This document shows, piece by piece, positions 34,784-43,606 of a DNA stretch of 64,000 bases. The stretch covers positions 1-64,000 of the forward strand of contig PUHN01000009.1 of NCBI GenBank assembly GCA_002967695.1, in the 5' to 3' direction. The notes under the pieces are model-generated. The model saw only the letters and a program-made list of their open reading frames with translations, did not search any database and was not told where the DNA came from. The position numbers were made by a program, and so were the translations under genes. This DNA is from Rhodobacteraceae bacterium WD3A24 (GTDB taxonomy: Bacteria; Pseudomonadota; Alphaproteobacteria; Rhodobacterales; Rhodobacteraceae). Each line of letters starts with the position of its first letter. The stretch's first letter is position 1.

Positions 34784-35919
34784 TGTCCGTCCTCCCGGCT
34801 TCGGCCCGCCGCGTCCGGATCGGGTGGGGCGGTCAGCACGGATTGCGTGGTGCGACCCCCATCAAAGCGAAACGGCGTGCCCACCTGCAGCCCGTGCCCC
34901 TCCACCTCGACCAGCGCGTCGAGATGCTCCAACTGCGGATGCGCGAGCAGCTCGGCGTAGTCGTGAAACTTTACCGAGATGCCATCCAGATCATTGATGA
35001 TGCGGGAGGCTTCGGCACTGGTCATGCGTGCGAAGCTGGGGCGATATACATCGCCATGGGTGGCCTTGCGATCGCCGATATAGATGGTCGAGCGCCAGTC
35101 GTCGTAATCGGGATCGTCGGGCAGATCCTCCAGCCCGACGATCCGGCAGAACTCGACCCAGGCGTCGCGCATCCCGTGGCGGAAATCAAAGGTCACCTGC
35201 CCGTCCTTCGTCTCCCAGCCGATGTCGGGCTCCCAGTGGGGGCCGTTCAGATGGAACCCCGCCCAGAAATCCGGGTTGGTCTGCGCGGCCAGAAGGATCG
35301 ACTTGAGCGAAAGCACCTGCCCCAGCACGGAAATCGTGGCGTGGTCGCCCTCGCCGCTCTCGCCCCGGCGAAAGAGCGCGGCGAGAACCGCCTGCACGGC
35401 GTGCATCCCCGCCCCGACCGAGGCGATCTCATAGCCCACCCGGCACGGCGCATCGCGGCTCCCGGCATAGCGCATGAAGCCCGACAACGCCTGATGAACC
35501 AGCTCGGAGCCCGCCATCCCGGCAAGCTCGCCCGTCGGGCCTAGATCGGTCAGCTCGCACACCACCAGCCCCGGCCGCCGCGCCTGCTCGGCGCGCCAGT
35601 CGATGCCGGCGCTTTTGGCCGTCTCGGGGTCGGCGTGGACGACAACGACATCCGCCCCGCCAACGAGATCGAGCAGGCCATCGCGCCCCGCGGGGGTGGC
35701 TACATCGAGACAGACACTGCGCTTGCCGCGATTGAGATGGGCGAAAACCGGCGCCGCATCCCCCTCGAACCATGCGCGCGCCCGGTCCCCCTGCGGCGGC
35801 TCGACCTTGACCACATCCGCGCCGAGATCGGCCAGCTGCATGCCGCAGACCGGGCCCGGAATTCCCTCCGCGAATTCGACCACCCTAATTCCGTCAAGAA
35901 TTAACGGAGATTCTTCCAT
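34780..35919 (-). CDS. Class III CoA transferase-like subunit with Glu in place of the catalytic Asp
   Basis: The 379-residue protein has the family N-terminus (LDGIRVVEFAEGIPGPVCG) and HLNRGKRSVCLD. At the catalytic position it reads MAGSELVHQALSG, with Glu near residue 139 where active members carry Asp. It may be a weakly active or structural partner of the adjacent CoA transferase. The ATG at 35919 has GGAG six bases upstream and is chosen over an ATG at 35940 that lacks a ribosome site. It is the first gene of the long minus-strand run that starts at the divergent LysR control region. Confidence 0.88.
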   Translation of the reverse strand: MEESPLILDGIRVVEFAEGIPGPVCGMQLADLGADVVKVEPPQGDRARAWFEGDAAPVFAHLNRGKRSVCLDVATPAGRDGLLDLVGGADVVVVHADPETAKSAGIDWRAEQARRPGLVVCELTDLGPTGELAGMAGSELVHQALSGFMRYAGSRDAPCRVGYEIASVGAGMHAVQAVLAALFRRGESGEGDHATISVLGQVLSLKSILLAAQTNPDFWAGFHLNGPHWEPDIGWETKDGQVTFDFRHGMRDAWVEFCRIVGLEDLPDDPDYDDWRSTIYIGDRKATHGDVYRPSFARMTSAEASRIINDLDGISVKFHDYAELLAHPQLEHLDALVEVEGHGLQVGTPFRFDGGRTTQSVLTAPPDPDAAGRSREDGQ

Positions 35920-35942
35920 GAAAACTCCATTCCCCAGCATTA

Positions 35943-35975
35943 CGAATTACGAATTTTTGTTAATTCGAAAATTCG
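35943..35975. promoter_or_regulatory. Nested inverted repeat, candidate LysR operator
   Basis: Two CGAATT elements (35943-35948 and 35950-35955) are mirrored by two AATTCG elements (35962-35967 and 35970-35975) about a centre near 35959. The site lies between the divergent CoA transferase and LysR genes, in an AT-rich island of about 120 bases within GC-rich DNA. LysR regulators bind such interrupted palindromes between divergent promoters. Confidence 0.55.
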
Positions 35976-36030
35976 CTTGAAAGTGGTCTCCAAAAACATC
36001 ATAGCGTTCGGGAGGCAAACGCGTCTAAGA

Positions 36031-36036
36031 TATAAT
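36031..36036 (+). promoter_or_regulatory. Consensus -10 box TATAAT before the LysR gene
   Basis: A perfect TATAAT lies 27 bases before the ATG at 36063. The best -35 match 17 or 18 bases upstream is poor (TTCGGG), which is common for promoters that need or are modulated by a LysR activator. A promoter at this place would read the LysR, thiolase-like, DUF35 and MBL genes. Confidence 0.5.
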
Positions 36037-36062
36037 ATGCATTCATGCGATGCTGTTCCGGC

Positions 36063-37076
36063 ATGGGGAGTGCGCTCGCTGTGGAACTGACAAGGATACA
36101 GCTGCGCGAGCTTCGGTACTTCGTGCATGTGGCCGAGCTGAAGAGCTTCACGCGGGCCTCCGTCCATCTGCGGATCGCCCAGCCGGCCCTCAGTCGCCAG
36201 ATCAAGAAGCTCGAGGACGATCTGGGCATTCAGCTTCTGGTCCGCTCGGCGCAGGGGGTGGAGCTGACCGATGCGGGGATTCTTCTGCTCGAACGCTCGC
36301 GGCGCATCCTGCGCCAGGTCGCCCAGACGCTCGAGGATGTCCGCGCGCAAGCCGGGTCGGTTTCCGGGACGATCACGCTGGGCGTGCCCCCGGCGGCCGG
36401 CGAGCTGCTCGTCCCCGGCGTCATGAGCGCGCTGGCCCAAGCGCATCCGCAGCTGCGGCTCAACATCGTCGAGGGGTTCAGCGGGTTTCTCTATGAACGT
36501 CTCGTCAAGCAGGAAATGAACCTCGCACTGGTTCATAACCCTGCCCAGCACAGGGATGTCGACACCTATCCGCTGCTTGTCGAGCCGATGTATCTGATCG
36601 GCCCGGCCGTGGGGCGTGGGGAGACACTAACCGCCCATGAGGCAACGGAACTTTCCGACCTGCCGCTCATCCTGCCGGCACGGCCACACAGCCTGCGGAT
36701 GCTGGCGGAAAAGATCTACGGCGATCTCGGGCTCAGCTTCAACCTGCGCTACGAGATCGACGGGCTCAACCTGATCCGCGCCCTTGTCGCCGACGGGCAG
36801 GGGTATACGCTTCTGACATACGGCTCGGTCTATCACCAGATCGCCGACGGGCGATTGTCGGCGCGGCGCCTCGAAAACCCCGAACTGACGTGGCGCCTGA
36901 TGCTCGCCAGCCTGGCCGACCAGCGCAAGTCGCAGGCGCTGCGCACCGTCATCGACATCATTCACGCTCAGGTGCACAAGCTCGTCGACAACGATCTGTG
37001 GCGGGGTCACCCCCAATACCCGCAGGAGGTGGAAGAGATGCCGATACCGCCATTGGCCGGAGAGACGCAGAAATGA
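36063..37076 (+). CDS. LysR-family transcriptional regulator
   Basis: The 337-residue protein has the LysR winged helix-turn-helix (LRELRYFVHVAELKSFTRAS, then HLRIAQPALSRQIKKLEDDLG) and a periplasmic-binding-like effector domain (TITLGVPPAAGELLVP). The start is uncertain: ATG 36063 is used, but the GTG at 36081, ten bases after GGGGAG, would give the most typical LysR N-terminus. It is divergent from the CoA transferase genes and overlaps the next gene by ATGA, so it probably controls both directions with an acid or CoA-ester inducer. Confidence 0.9.
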   Translation: MGSALAVELTRIQLRELRYFVHVAELKSFTRASVHLRIAQPALSRQIKKLEDDLGIQLLVRSAQGVELTDAGILLLERSRRILRQVAQTLEDVRAQAGSVSGTITLGVPPAAGELLVPGVMSALAQAHPQLRLNIVEGFSGFLYERLVKQEMNLALVHNPAQHRDVDTYPLLVEPMYLIGPAVGRGETLTAHEATELSDLPLILPARPHSLRMLAEKIYGDLGLSFNLRYEIDGLNLIRALVADGQGYTLLTYGSVYHQIADGRLSARRLENPELTWRLMLASLADQRKSQALRTVIDIIHAQVHKLVDNDLWRGHPQYPQEVEEMPIPPLAGETQK

Positions 37077-38257
37077 GTGCAGGGCAGGCCACGCCGCGGC
37101 TTTCGCCCGGTGGCGCCGCCGTCATCGGCGTGGGGCATACCGACTGGGCGGAGGACTACCGCCGCACCCGCGCCGGCGAGCGGCCCGGAACATCGGAGAG
37201 CTATGCCGCGCGGGCATTCGTCCGCGCGCTGGCCGATTCCGGGATCGGGAAATCCGAGATCGACGGGCTCATCGTCGGCCCGACCACACCCTATGAGCGA
37301 ACCGCGGAATCGCTGGGCCTCAATCCGCGATGGGGCGGGCAGGAGGACGCTGTCGGCGCGGTCGTCAATGCCGTCATGGCCATTCAAACCGGCATGGCCG
37401 AGGTCGTCGCGCTGGTCTACGGCAATGACCAGCGCTCGGCGAAGGTCCAGTATGGCGGGCCGCAGGCAGCCGGCGGAGACCGCTACCTGTCCTACATTTA
37501 TCACGCGCCCTGGGGGCTGACCTCGCAGGGGGCGCTCTACGCCCTGATGTTTCAGCGCTACAAGGAAATCCACGGAATTACCGAGCGCGAGCTGGGCGAG
37601 GTCGCAGTCGCGCAGCGGCTCGCGGCGTCGCTCAACGACAACGCCATCATGCGCAAGCGGCTCACCATCGAGGATTACATGGAGGCGCGCTATATCTGTG
37701 CCCCGCTGCGGCTCTACGACTACTGCCTGATCAATGATGGCGGCGTGGCCCTCGTCATCGCCTCGGCCGACCGGGCGCGGCGGGCCGCCGGCGCAGCGGT
37801 GGGGATACGCGGCGTGGGACGGTCCGACCTCAACGCGGGCGCCACCACCTTCGAGCCGCGGCTGACACAGTTCTACCGTCCGGCCCAGCAGGCGGCGGGG
37901 CGGGCGAGCTACGAGATGGCCGGTGTGGGGCCGCAGGACATGGACGCCGTCCAGATCTATGACAGTTTCTCCTGCCACATCCCCTTTGCACTGGAGGGCT
38001 TCGGGTATTGCGGCGAGGGCGAGGCGGGCCGCTTCATGCGCGACCACGGCATCAGCCTCGAACGCGGGCTGCCGGTCAACACCGCCGGCGGCCATCTTTC
38101 GGAGACCTACATGCAGGGCTGGGCGCACCAGATCGAGGCCGTTCGGCAGGTGCGCGGCGAATGCGGCGCGCGACAGGTCCCCGGCTGCCGGCATGTTCAG
38201 TATTGCTCCGACGTCGCGGGAAAGGCGTTCTCGATCATCTATGGAGAGCCGGCATGA
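37073..38257 (+). CDS. Thiolase-like protein (SCP-x/Ltp2 type), second copy, lacking the nucleophilic cysteine
   Basis: The 394-residue protein is a paralogue of the one at 29900-31036. It shares YICAPLRLYDYCLINDGG, GGHLSET (339-345) and the C-terminal cysteine (378). The CxSG site reads QEDAVG (90-95), so the acyl-accepting cysteine is absent here too. It starts inside the LysR stop (ATGA) and its own stop overlaps the DUF35 start. It is probably a retro-aldolase or other C-C lyase subunit acting on a CoA ester. Confidence 0.87.
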   Translation: MSAGQATPRLSPGGAAVIGVGHTDWAEDYRRTRAGERPGTSESYAARAFVRALADSGIGKSEIDGLIVGPTTPYERTAESLGLNPRWGGQEDAVGAVVNAVMAIQTGMAEVVALVYGNDQRSAKVQYGGPQAAGGDRYLSYIYHAPWGLTSQGALYALMFQRYKEIHGITERELGEVAVAQRLAASLNDNAIMRKRLTIEDYMEARYICAPLRLYDYCLINDGGVALVIASADRARRAAGAAVGIRGVGRSDLNAGATTFEPRLTQFYRPAQQAAGRASYEMAGVGPQDMDAVQIYDSFSCHIPFALEGFGYCGEGEAGRFMRDHGISLERGLPVNTAGGHLSETYMQGWAHQIEAVRQVRGECGARQVPGCRHVQYCSDVAGKAFSIIYGEPA

Positions 38258-38703
38258 CCCCGACGACATGGCCCGAGCCATTTCCCGACCCGGTGGCGCG
38301 GCCCGCCGACGAGCCCTTCTGGCAGAGCGTGCAGGCGCACCGCATGGCGCTCCAGAAATGCGCAGGCTGCGGCCATGTCCGCTATCCCGCCGCGGCGCAT
38401 TGTCCGCAATGCCTGTCGGAAGCGGCCACGTGGCAACAGATCGCCGGCACGGCTGAACTGGTTTCGTGGTGCACGTTTCACCGCCAGTATCTGCCCGCCT
38501 TCCCGCCGCCGCACACGGTCGCCGTCGGCCGCCTCGCCGAGGGGCCGCTGTTTGTCGCGATGCTGCTCGACGGGGCGCCGCCGGACGGCGCGGCGGGCCG
38601 GGCGTTGAGCATCGACTATGTCACCGATCCCGAAGGGCGGGTTCTGCCGGCCTTCCGGCAGCACCCCGCGGGCCGCGACGCCAAAGAGGAGGAGACGCAA
38701 TGA
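38254..38703 (+). CDS. DUF35 OB-fold protein with zinc ribbon, second copy
   Basis: The 149-residue protein has the helix DEPFWQSVQAHR, zinc-ribbon cysteines 36, 39, 50 and 53 (CAGC and CPQC) and an OB fold. It is coupled by ATGA to the thiolase-like gene before it and to the MBL gene after it. It would form the CoA-binding partner of the second thiolase-like protein, in the same manner as the pair at 29484-31036. Confidence 0.87.
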   Translation: MTPTTWPEPFPDPVARPADEPFWQSVQAHRMALQKCAGCGHVRYPAAAHCPQCLSEAATWQQIAGTAELVSWCTFHRQYLPAFPPPHTVAVGRLAEGPLFVAMLLDGAPPDGAAGRALSIDYVTDPEGRVLPAFRQHPAGRDAKEEETQ

Positions 38704-39569
38704 GCACGCCAAAAGAAGGCCCCGGAGCACATATTCACAGGGTCGGCGATGCCGAGGTCATCATACTCGCCGACGGCTATCGCCGCTTTCCCCTGCCCGA
38801 CGGGTTCGTGACCAATGCCGCGCGCGAGGATGTCAGCCGCGCCCTGGTCGAGGCGGGCATGCCCGCCGACGAGATGACGATCCATTTCAATCCGGCGGTG
38901 ATCCGCCATCGCGGCCGGACGGTTCTGATCGACACCGGCAACGGCCCGGCCGCCGCCGCCGAGGAGGGCACCACCCGCGGCCTGCTCATGGCCTCTCTTG
39001 CGCAGGCCGGCATCAGCCCGTCCGAAATCGACACTGTGGCGATCTCGCATTTTCACGGCGATCATGTGAACGGCCTGGTCGACAGCTCCAACGCACCCGC
39101 CTTCCCGCAGGCCGAGGTGCTCGTGCCCGAGCGGGAATGGACATACTGGATGGAGGAGGTGGCCGACGGCCCGGCCGATCAGCGTATCAAGGACATGGCC
39201 CGGGCGACGCGCGCCGTCTTCGCCGGCGTCGAAGACCGCGTGACCCGCTACGGGTGGGATCAGGAAATCGCGCCGGGCCTATTCGCGGTGGCCACGCCCG
39301 GCCATACGCCCGGCCACACGTCGTTCCGCCTCGAGTCGGACGGCGACGCCCTGTTCATCCTGTCGGACGTCACAAACAACCCCGCATTGTTCGCGCGTCA
39401 CCCCGGCTGGCACGCCGTCTTCGACATGGACCCGAAAAAGGCCGAAGCCACGCGCCGGCGCATCTATGACATGCTGTGCGACACCGAACTGCCGGTTCTG
39501 GGATTCCACTTCCCCTTCCCCGCGATCGGCCGCGCGGTCCGCGAGGGCGACGGCTACAGGATCGTCTGA
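38700..39569 (+). CDS. Metallo-beta-lactamase-fold hydrolase, lactonase-like
   Basis: The 289-residue protein has the metal motif SHFHGDHVNG (116-125), TPGHTPGHTSF and a late Asp/His pair (LSDVTNNP, GFHFPFP). It resembles the methyl parathion hydrolase/AHL lactonase-like MBL group, so lactone or ester hydrolysis is plausible. It ends the LysR operon, starting inside the DUF35 stop. It is convergent with apt. Confidence 0.86.
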   Translation: MSTPKEGPGAHIHRVGDAEVIILADGYRRFPLPDGFVTNAAREDVSRALVEAGMPADEMTIHFNPAVIRHRGRTVLIDTGNGPAAAAEEGTTRGLLMASLAQAGISPSEIDTVAISHFHGDHVNGLVDSSNAPAFPQAEVLVPEREWTYWMEEVADGPADQRIKDMARATRAVFAGVEDRVTRYGWDQEIAPGLFAVATPGHTPGHTSFRLESDGDALFILSDVTNNPALFARHPGWHAVFDMDPKKAEATRRRIYDMLCDTELPVLGFHFPFPAIGRAVREGDGYRIV

Positions 39570-39658
39570 CCGCGTCGGGGGGTATGGAGGGCGCCGGCGC
39601 GCCTTCCCGCCGGCCCGCGCGGATGCGGCGGCGGGAGCGCGGCGCCCGGTGCCGGCTC

Positions 39659-40198
39659 CTAAAGCCCCTCGAAGCTGCACAGCGACCGCACCTCGACGCC
39701 CATCGCCTCCAGCGCCTTGCGCCCGTTCAGGGCGGGAAGCTCGACGACAAAGGCGCAGCCGGCCACCTCTGCGCCCAACCGCTCGATCAGGCGAATGCCC
39801 GCCTCGGCCGTGCCCCCCGTGGCGAGGAGATCGTCGATCAGGAGCACCCGCTCGCCGGGGTCGAGCGCATCGTCATGCATTTCCACGACGGCCTCGCCAT
39901 ATTCGAGCTGATAGCTCTCGCTGAGCGTCGCGGCGGGCAGCTTGCCCTGTTTGCGGATCGGAACGAAGCCGAGCGAAAGCTGGTGCGCCACCGCCCCGCC
40001 CAGAATGAATCCGCGCGCCTCCAGCGCGGCGACCTTGTCGATGGGCGCCCCCAGATAGGGCTGGACGAGTTCATCCACCGCCATGCGGAATCCGCGCGGA
40101 TCGCCGAAGAGCGTCGTGACGTCGCGGAACATGATCCCCTCATGCGGAAAATCGGGGATCGTGCGGATATAGTCTCGGACACTGTTGCGATCGGGCAT
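39659..40198 (-). CDS. apt: Adenine phosphoribosyltransferase
   Basis: Apt salvages adenine with PRPP to AMP. The 179-residue protein matches the family length and has the PRPP loop [13 protein letters not shown] (118-130), [11 protein letters not shown] and the adenine-binding [13 protein letters not shown]. Its ATG shares one base with the stop of the membrane-protein gene (TGATG). With mtnP two genes upstream it forms a purine/methylthioadenosine salvage unit: MtnP releases adenine from methylthioadenosine and Apt recycles it. Confidence 0.95.
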   Translation of the reverse strand: MPDRNSVRDYIRTIPDFPHEGIMFRDVTTLFGDPRGFRMAVDELVQPYLGAPIDKVAALEARGFILGGAVAHQLSLGFVPIRKQGKLPAATLSESYQLEYGEAVVEMHDDALDPGERVLLIDDLLATGGTAEAGIRLIERLGAEVAGCAFVVELPALNGRKALEAMGVEVRSLCSFEGL

Positions 40199-40603
40199 CA
40201 ACGCTCCTGCGGCTCTGGGGCAAAGCGGTACTCGGCCACGCCGGTGACGATCATGTCCACCGCCCAGAGCACCGCCACGAAGGCACCCACGCAGATGACG
40301 AAATTCGCCGCGCTCTGCAAGAGGCGGCGCAGCCGCGTATCGGTGCGCGCCAGGATGGGTATTTCGGGGCGCAGCAGAAAGCGCGACGCGATATAGCCGA
40401 ACAGCAGCGCGGCCAGCCCCCAATAGATCAATACGAACGCAAAGCCGCCATTGACGGCGAGAAATCGGGCGAAGCCCACCATGAGCACCCAGCGCAGCAC
40501 GTGAAAAATCTCGTCGGTGACCGCCTCGAAGCGCCGGCCGAGCGCATGCCGCACGCGCTGCTCCGTCAGATGGTCGAGAAGGCGCAGCACCACGCCCGCC
40601 GCC

Positions 40604-40632
<29 letters not shown>
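40198..40632 (-). CDS. Small membrane protein of unknown function between mtnP and apt
   Basis: This 144-residue protein has three or four hydrophobic segments ([40 protein letters not shown] and [22 protein letters not shown]) and no catalytic motif that I recognise. The longest frame starts at a TTG (40632), overlapping the mtnP end by 29 bases. A GTG at 40593 with GAGG eight bases upstream is a good alternative and would give about 131 residues. Its conserved place between two salvage genes suggests co-expression, not a shown function. Confidence 0.7.
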
Positions 40633-41473
<841 letters not shown>

Positions 41474-41563
41474 CGCCGCTCTCCTGCCTGTAACGCGGCT
41501 GCGAACCTAGCGGCTCGCCATGGCGGGCGAAAGGGGGAAGGGGCCGCGCGGGGAGGGCGCGGC

Positions 41564-42994
41564 TCAGACCGCGAGCACCGCGCCGGGGTTCATGACGCCT
41601 TTCGGGTCGAGCGCGTTCTTGATCGCCCGCATCGCCGCCAGCTTGGCCGGGTCGCCGTAGCGTTCCAGATCGGCCACCTTCAGCCGGCCGATGCCGTGCT
41701 CGGCGCTGACCGACCCGCCAAGCTCGTCAACCAGATCGTGCAGGCACAGCTTGATGTCGTCGCGCTGATTCTCGTGGTCGGCGCGGCTGCGGCCCGGCAT
41801 GGGAAAGACATTGTAATGCAGATTGCCGTCGCCCAGATGGCCGAAGCAGTTGATGCGAAACGCGCCGATCCGCGCGAGCCGCCGCGGCGCGGTGGCGATG
41901 AATTCGGCCACCTTGCCCAGCGGCAGCGATATGTCGTGGTTGGAGACCGCGCCGATGCGGCGGTTGGCCTCGGGGATGGTCTCGCGCAGATGCCAGAAAT
42001 CGGCGCGCTGGCCCTGCGATTGCGCGACCACCCCGTCGCTGACCAGCCCGCGCTCGGCGCCCTCGGCAAAAATCGCCTCGAGCGCCTCGGCCGGGTCCAG
42101 CGCGGCGGGCAGGCCGAGATCGACCAGCACCATCCATTCGGGCGGCTCGGCGAAGGGCTGGCGGATCTCGGGCATCGTCTCGGCCAGGAAATCCGGCCCC
42201 TGCCGATGGATCAGCTCAAAGGCCGAGACACCCCCCGCCGCCTGCGTCTGCGCGATGGCCAGCAATTCGAGCGCGGCCTCGGGGCCTTCCACCGCCATCA
42301 GGGCCGCGCCCTCGCGCGCGGGGATCGGATGCAGCCGCAGGCTGGCGGCAGTGATGACGCCCAACGTGCCCTCGGCCCCGATCAGCAGGTTGCGCAGGTC
42401 ATAGCCGGTGTTGTCCTTGCGCAGGCGCTTGAGCCCGTGCAGCACGCTGCCATCGGGCAGCACGGCCTCGATGCCAAGGCACAGCTCGCGCGCATTGCCA
42501 TAGCGCAGCACCCCGACCCCGCCGGCATTCGTGGCCAGCAGCCCGCCCATGCGCGCCGTCCCCTCGGAGGCCAGCGACAGCGGAAACAGCCGGTCGGCCT
42601 CGCGCGCTGCGGCCTGCACATCGGCCAGCACCGCGCCCGCCTCGGCAATCAGAACGTATTCCTCGGCGTGGACCGCGCGGATCGCGTTCATGCGTTCGAG
42701 CGACAGGATCAGCGGGGCCGGGCCGCGCTCCACTATCTGGCCGCCGACGAGCCCCGTGCCGCCGCCATAGGGGATGATCGCCACGCCGGCGTCGCCGCAG
42801 GCGCGCACGATCCGGGCGACTTCGTCGGTCGTTCGTGGCCGCGCCAGCACGCCGGCCTCACCCTGATATCGGCCGCGCGGCTCTTCGAGGTGGCGCGGCT
42901 CGGGGTGGCTCACCGTTCCCGCGGGCAGGTTTGCGGCTAGGGTTCGGGCAAAGCTCTCATCGGCGGGTGCATGCATGCTCGTCCGGTCTCTCAT
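41564..42994 (-). CDS. FAD-linked oxidase of the GlcD / D-2-hydroxyacid dehydrogenase type
   Basis: The 476-residue protein has the PCMH-type FAD domain (GVAIIPYGGGTGLVGGQ, then GGLLATNAGG and GAEGTLGVIT) and the FAD oxidase C-terminal domain ending with HLGDGNLHYN and SAEHGIGRLK. This matches GlcD, D-lactate dehydrogenase and D-2-hydroxyglutarate dehydrogenase. No glcE or glcF follows, so a stand-alone D-2-hydroxyacid dehydrogenase is more likely than glycolate oxidase. The start is uncertain between ATG 42994 and ATG 42976; neither has a clear ribosome site. Confidence 0.87.
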   Translation of the reverse strand: MRDRTSMHAPADESFARTLAANLPAGTVSHPEPRHLEEPRGRYQGEAGVLARPRTTDEVARIVRACGDAGVAIIPYGGGTGLVGGQIVERGPAPLILSLERMNAIRAVHAEEYVLIAEAGAVLADVQAAAREADRLFPLSLASEGTARMGGLLATNAGGVGVLRYGNARELCLGIEAVLPDGSVLHGLKRLRKDNTGYDLRNLLIGAEGTLGVITAASLRLHPIPAREGAALMAVEGPEAALELLAIAQTQAAGGVSAFELIHRQGPDFLAETMPEIRQPFAEPPEWMVLVDLGLPAALDPAEALEAIFAEGAERGLVSDGVVAQSQGQRADFWHLRETIPEANRRIGAVSNHDISLPLGKVAEFIATAPRRLARIGAFRINCFGHLGDGNLHYNVFPMPGRSRADHENQRDDIKLCLHDLVDELGGSVSAEHGIGRLKVADLERYGDPAKLAAMRAIKNALDPKGVMNPGAVLAV

Positions 42995-43021
42995 CTGTGT
43001 TTCGCGGGCGACGGGCTGCGT

Positions 43022-43606
43022 TCAACCGGCATCGGTGCGGCCGCGTCGATCGTTGCGCAGACTCGCATAGAGGACATGATTGCGCCAGCGACCGTTGATC
43101 TGGAGATAGCTCTGCGCGACGCCCTCATACTTGAAGCCCGACGTCTCCAGCACCCCCCGCGACGCCTGGTTTTCCGGCAGGCAGGCGGCCTCGATCCGGC
43201 TGAGATCCTCGCGGGTGAAGGCGTGATGGACGATGGCGCGGATCGCCTCGCGCATGTAGCCCTGCCGGGCGAAGGGCCGGCCGATCCAGTAGCCCAGTGT
43301 GCCCGACTGCGCGGGCCCCCGGCGGATATTGTCGAGCGTGATCGCGCCCAGCAGCCAGCCATCGGCGCGCCGGATCAGAAACATCGGCAGTGCGGTCCCC
43401 TGCGCCTCGCTGCGCGCGGCCCAGTGCACCCGTTGGGCGAATGCCTTTCGGGTCAGATGATCGGGCGCCCAGGCGGGCTCCCACGGGATCAGGAAATCGG
43501 CGCTTTCGCGCCGCAGATCGGCCCAGGGCTGATAATCGGCATGCGCCGGGGGACGCAGCGTCACGCGCTCGGTCTCGATGCGCAGTCTGCGCCTCCGGCC
43601 GAACAT
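43022..43606 (-). CDS. rimJ: GNAT N-acetyltransferase, RimJ/RimL type
   Basis: The 194-residue protein begins with the ETERVTLRPPAHAD pattern of RimJ/RimL-like acetyltransferases and has the acetyl-CoA loop GYWIGRPFARQGYMREA followed by NQASRGVLETSGF. RimJ acetylates the N-terminus of ribosomal protein S5, but many relatives differ, so the symbol is tentative. Its ATG shares one base with the stop of the M16 peptidase gene (TGATG). Confidence 0.85.
   Translation of the reverse strand: MFGRRRRLRIETERVTLRPPAHADYQPWADLRRESADFLIPWEPAWAPDHLTRKAFAQRVHWAARSEAQGTALPMFLIRRADGWLLGAITLDNIRRGPAQSGTLGYWIGRPFARQGYMREAIRAIVHHAFTREDLSRIEAACLPENQASRGVLETSGFKYEGVAQSYLQINGRWRNHVLYASLRNDRRGRTDAG

Noticed and set aside
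31082-35919. A carnitine (cai) operon, because of CaiB- and CaiC-like proteins
   Set aside because: No CaiA-, CaiD- or CaiT-like gene is adjacent, and CaiB/CaiC families are broad, so carnitine is not supported.
28415-38703. Whether the two CoA transferases, ligase, dehydrogenase and thiolase/DUF35 genes form an anaerobic toluene (bbs) pathway
   Set aside because: The CoA transferase pair and DUF35 partner look alike, but there is no benzylsuccinate synthase, no BbsG/BbsH match, and the thiolase-like proteins lack the nucleophilic cysteine. The likeness is kept only as an analogy.
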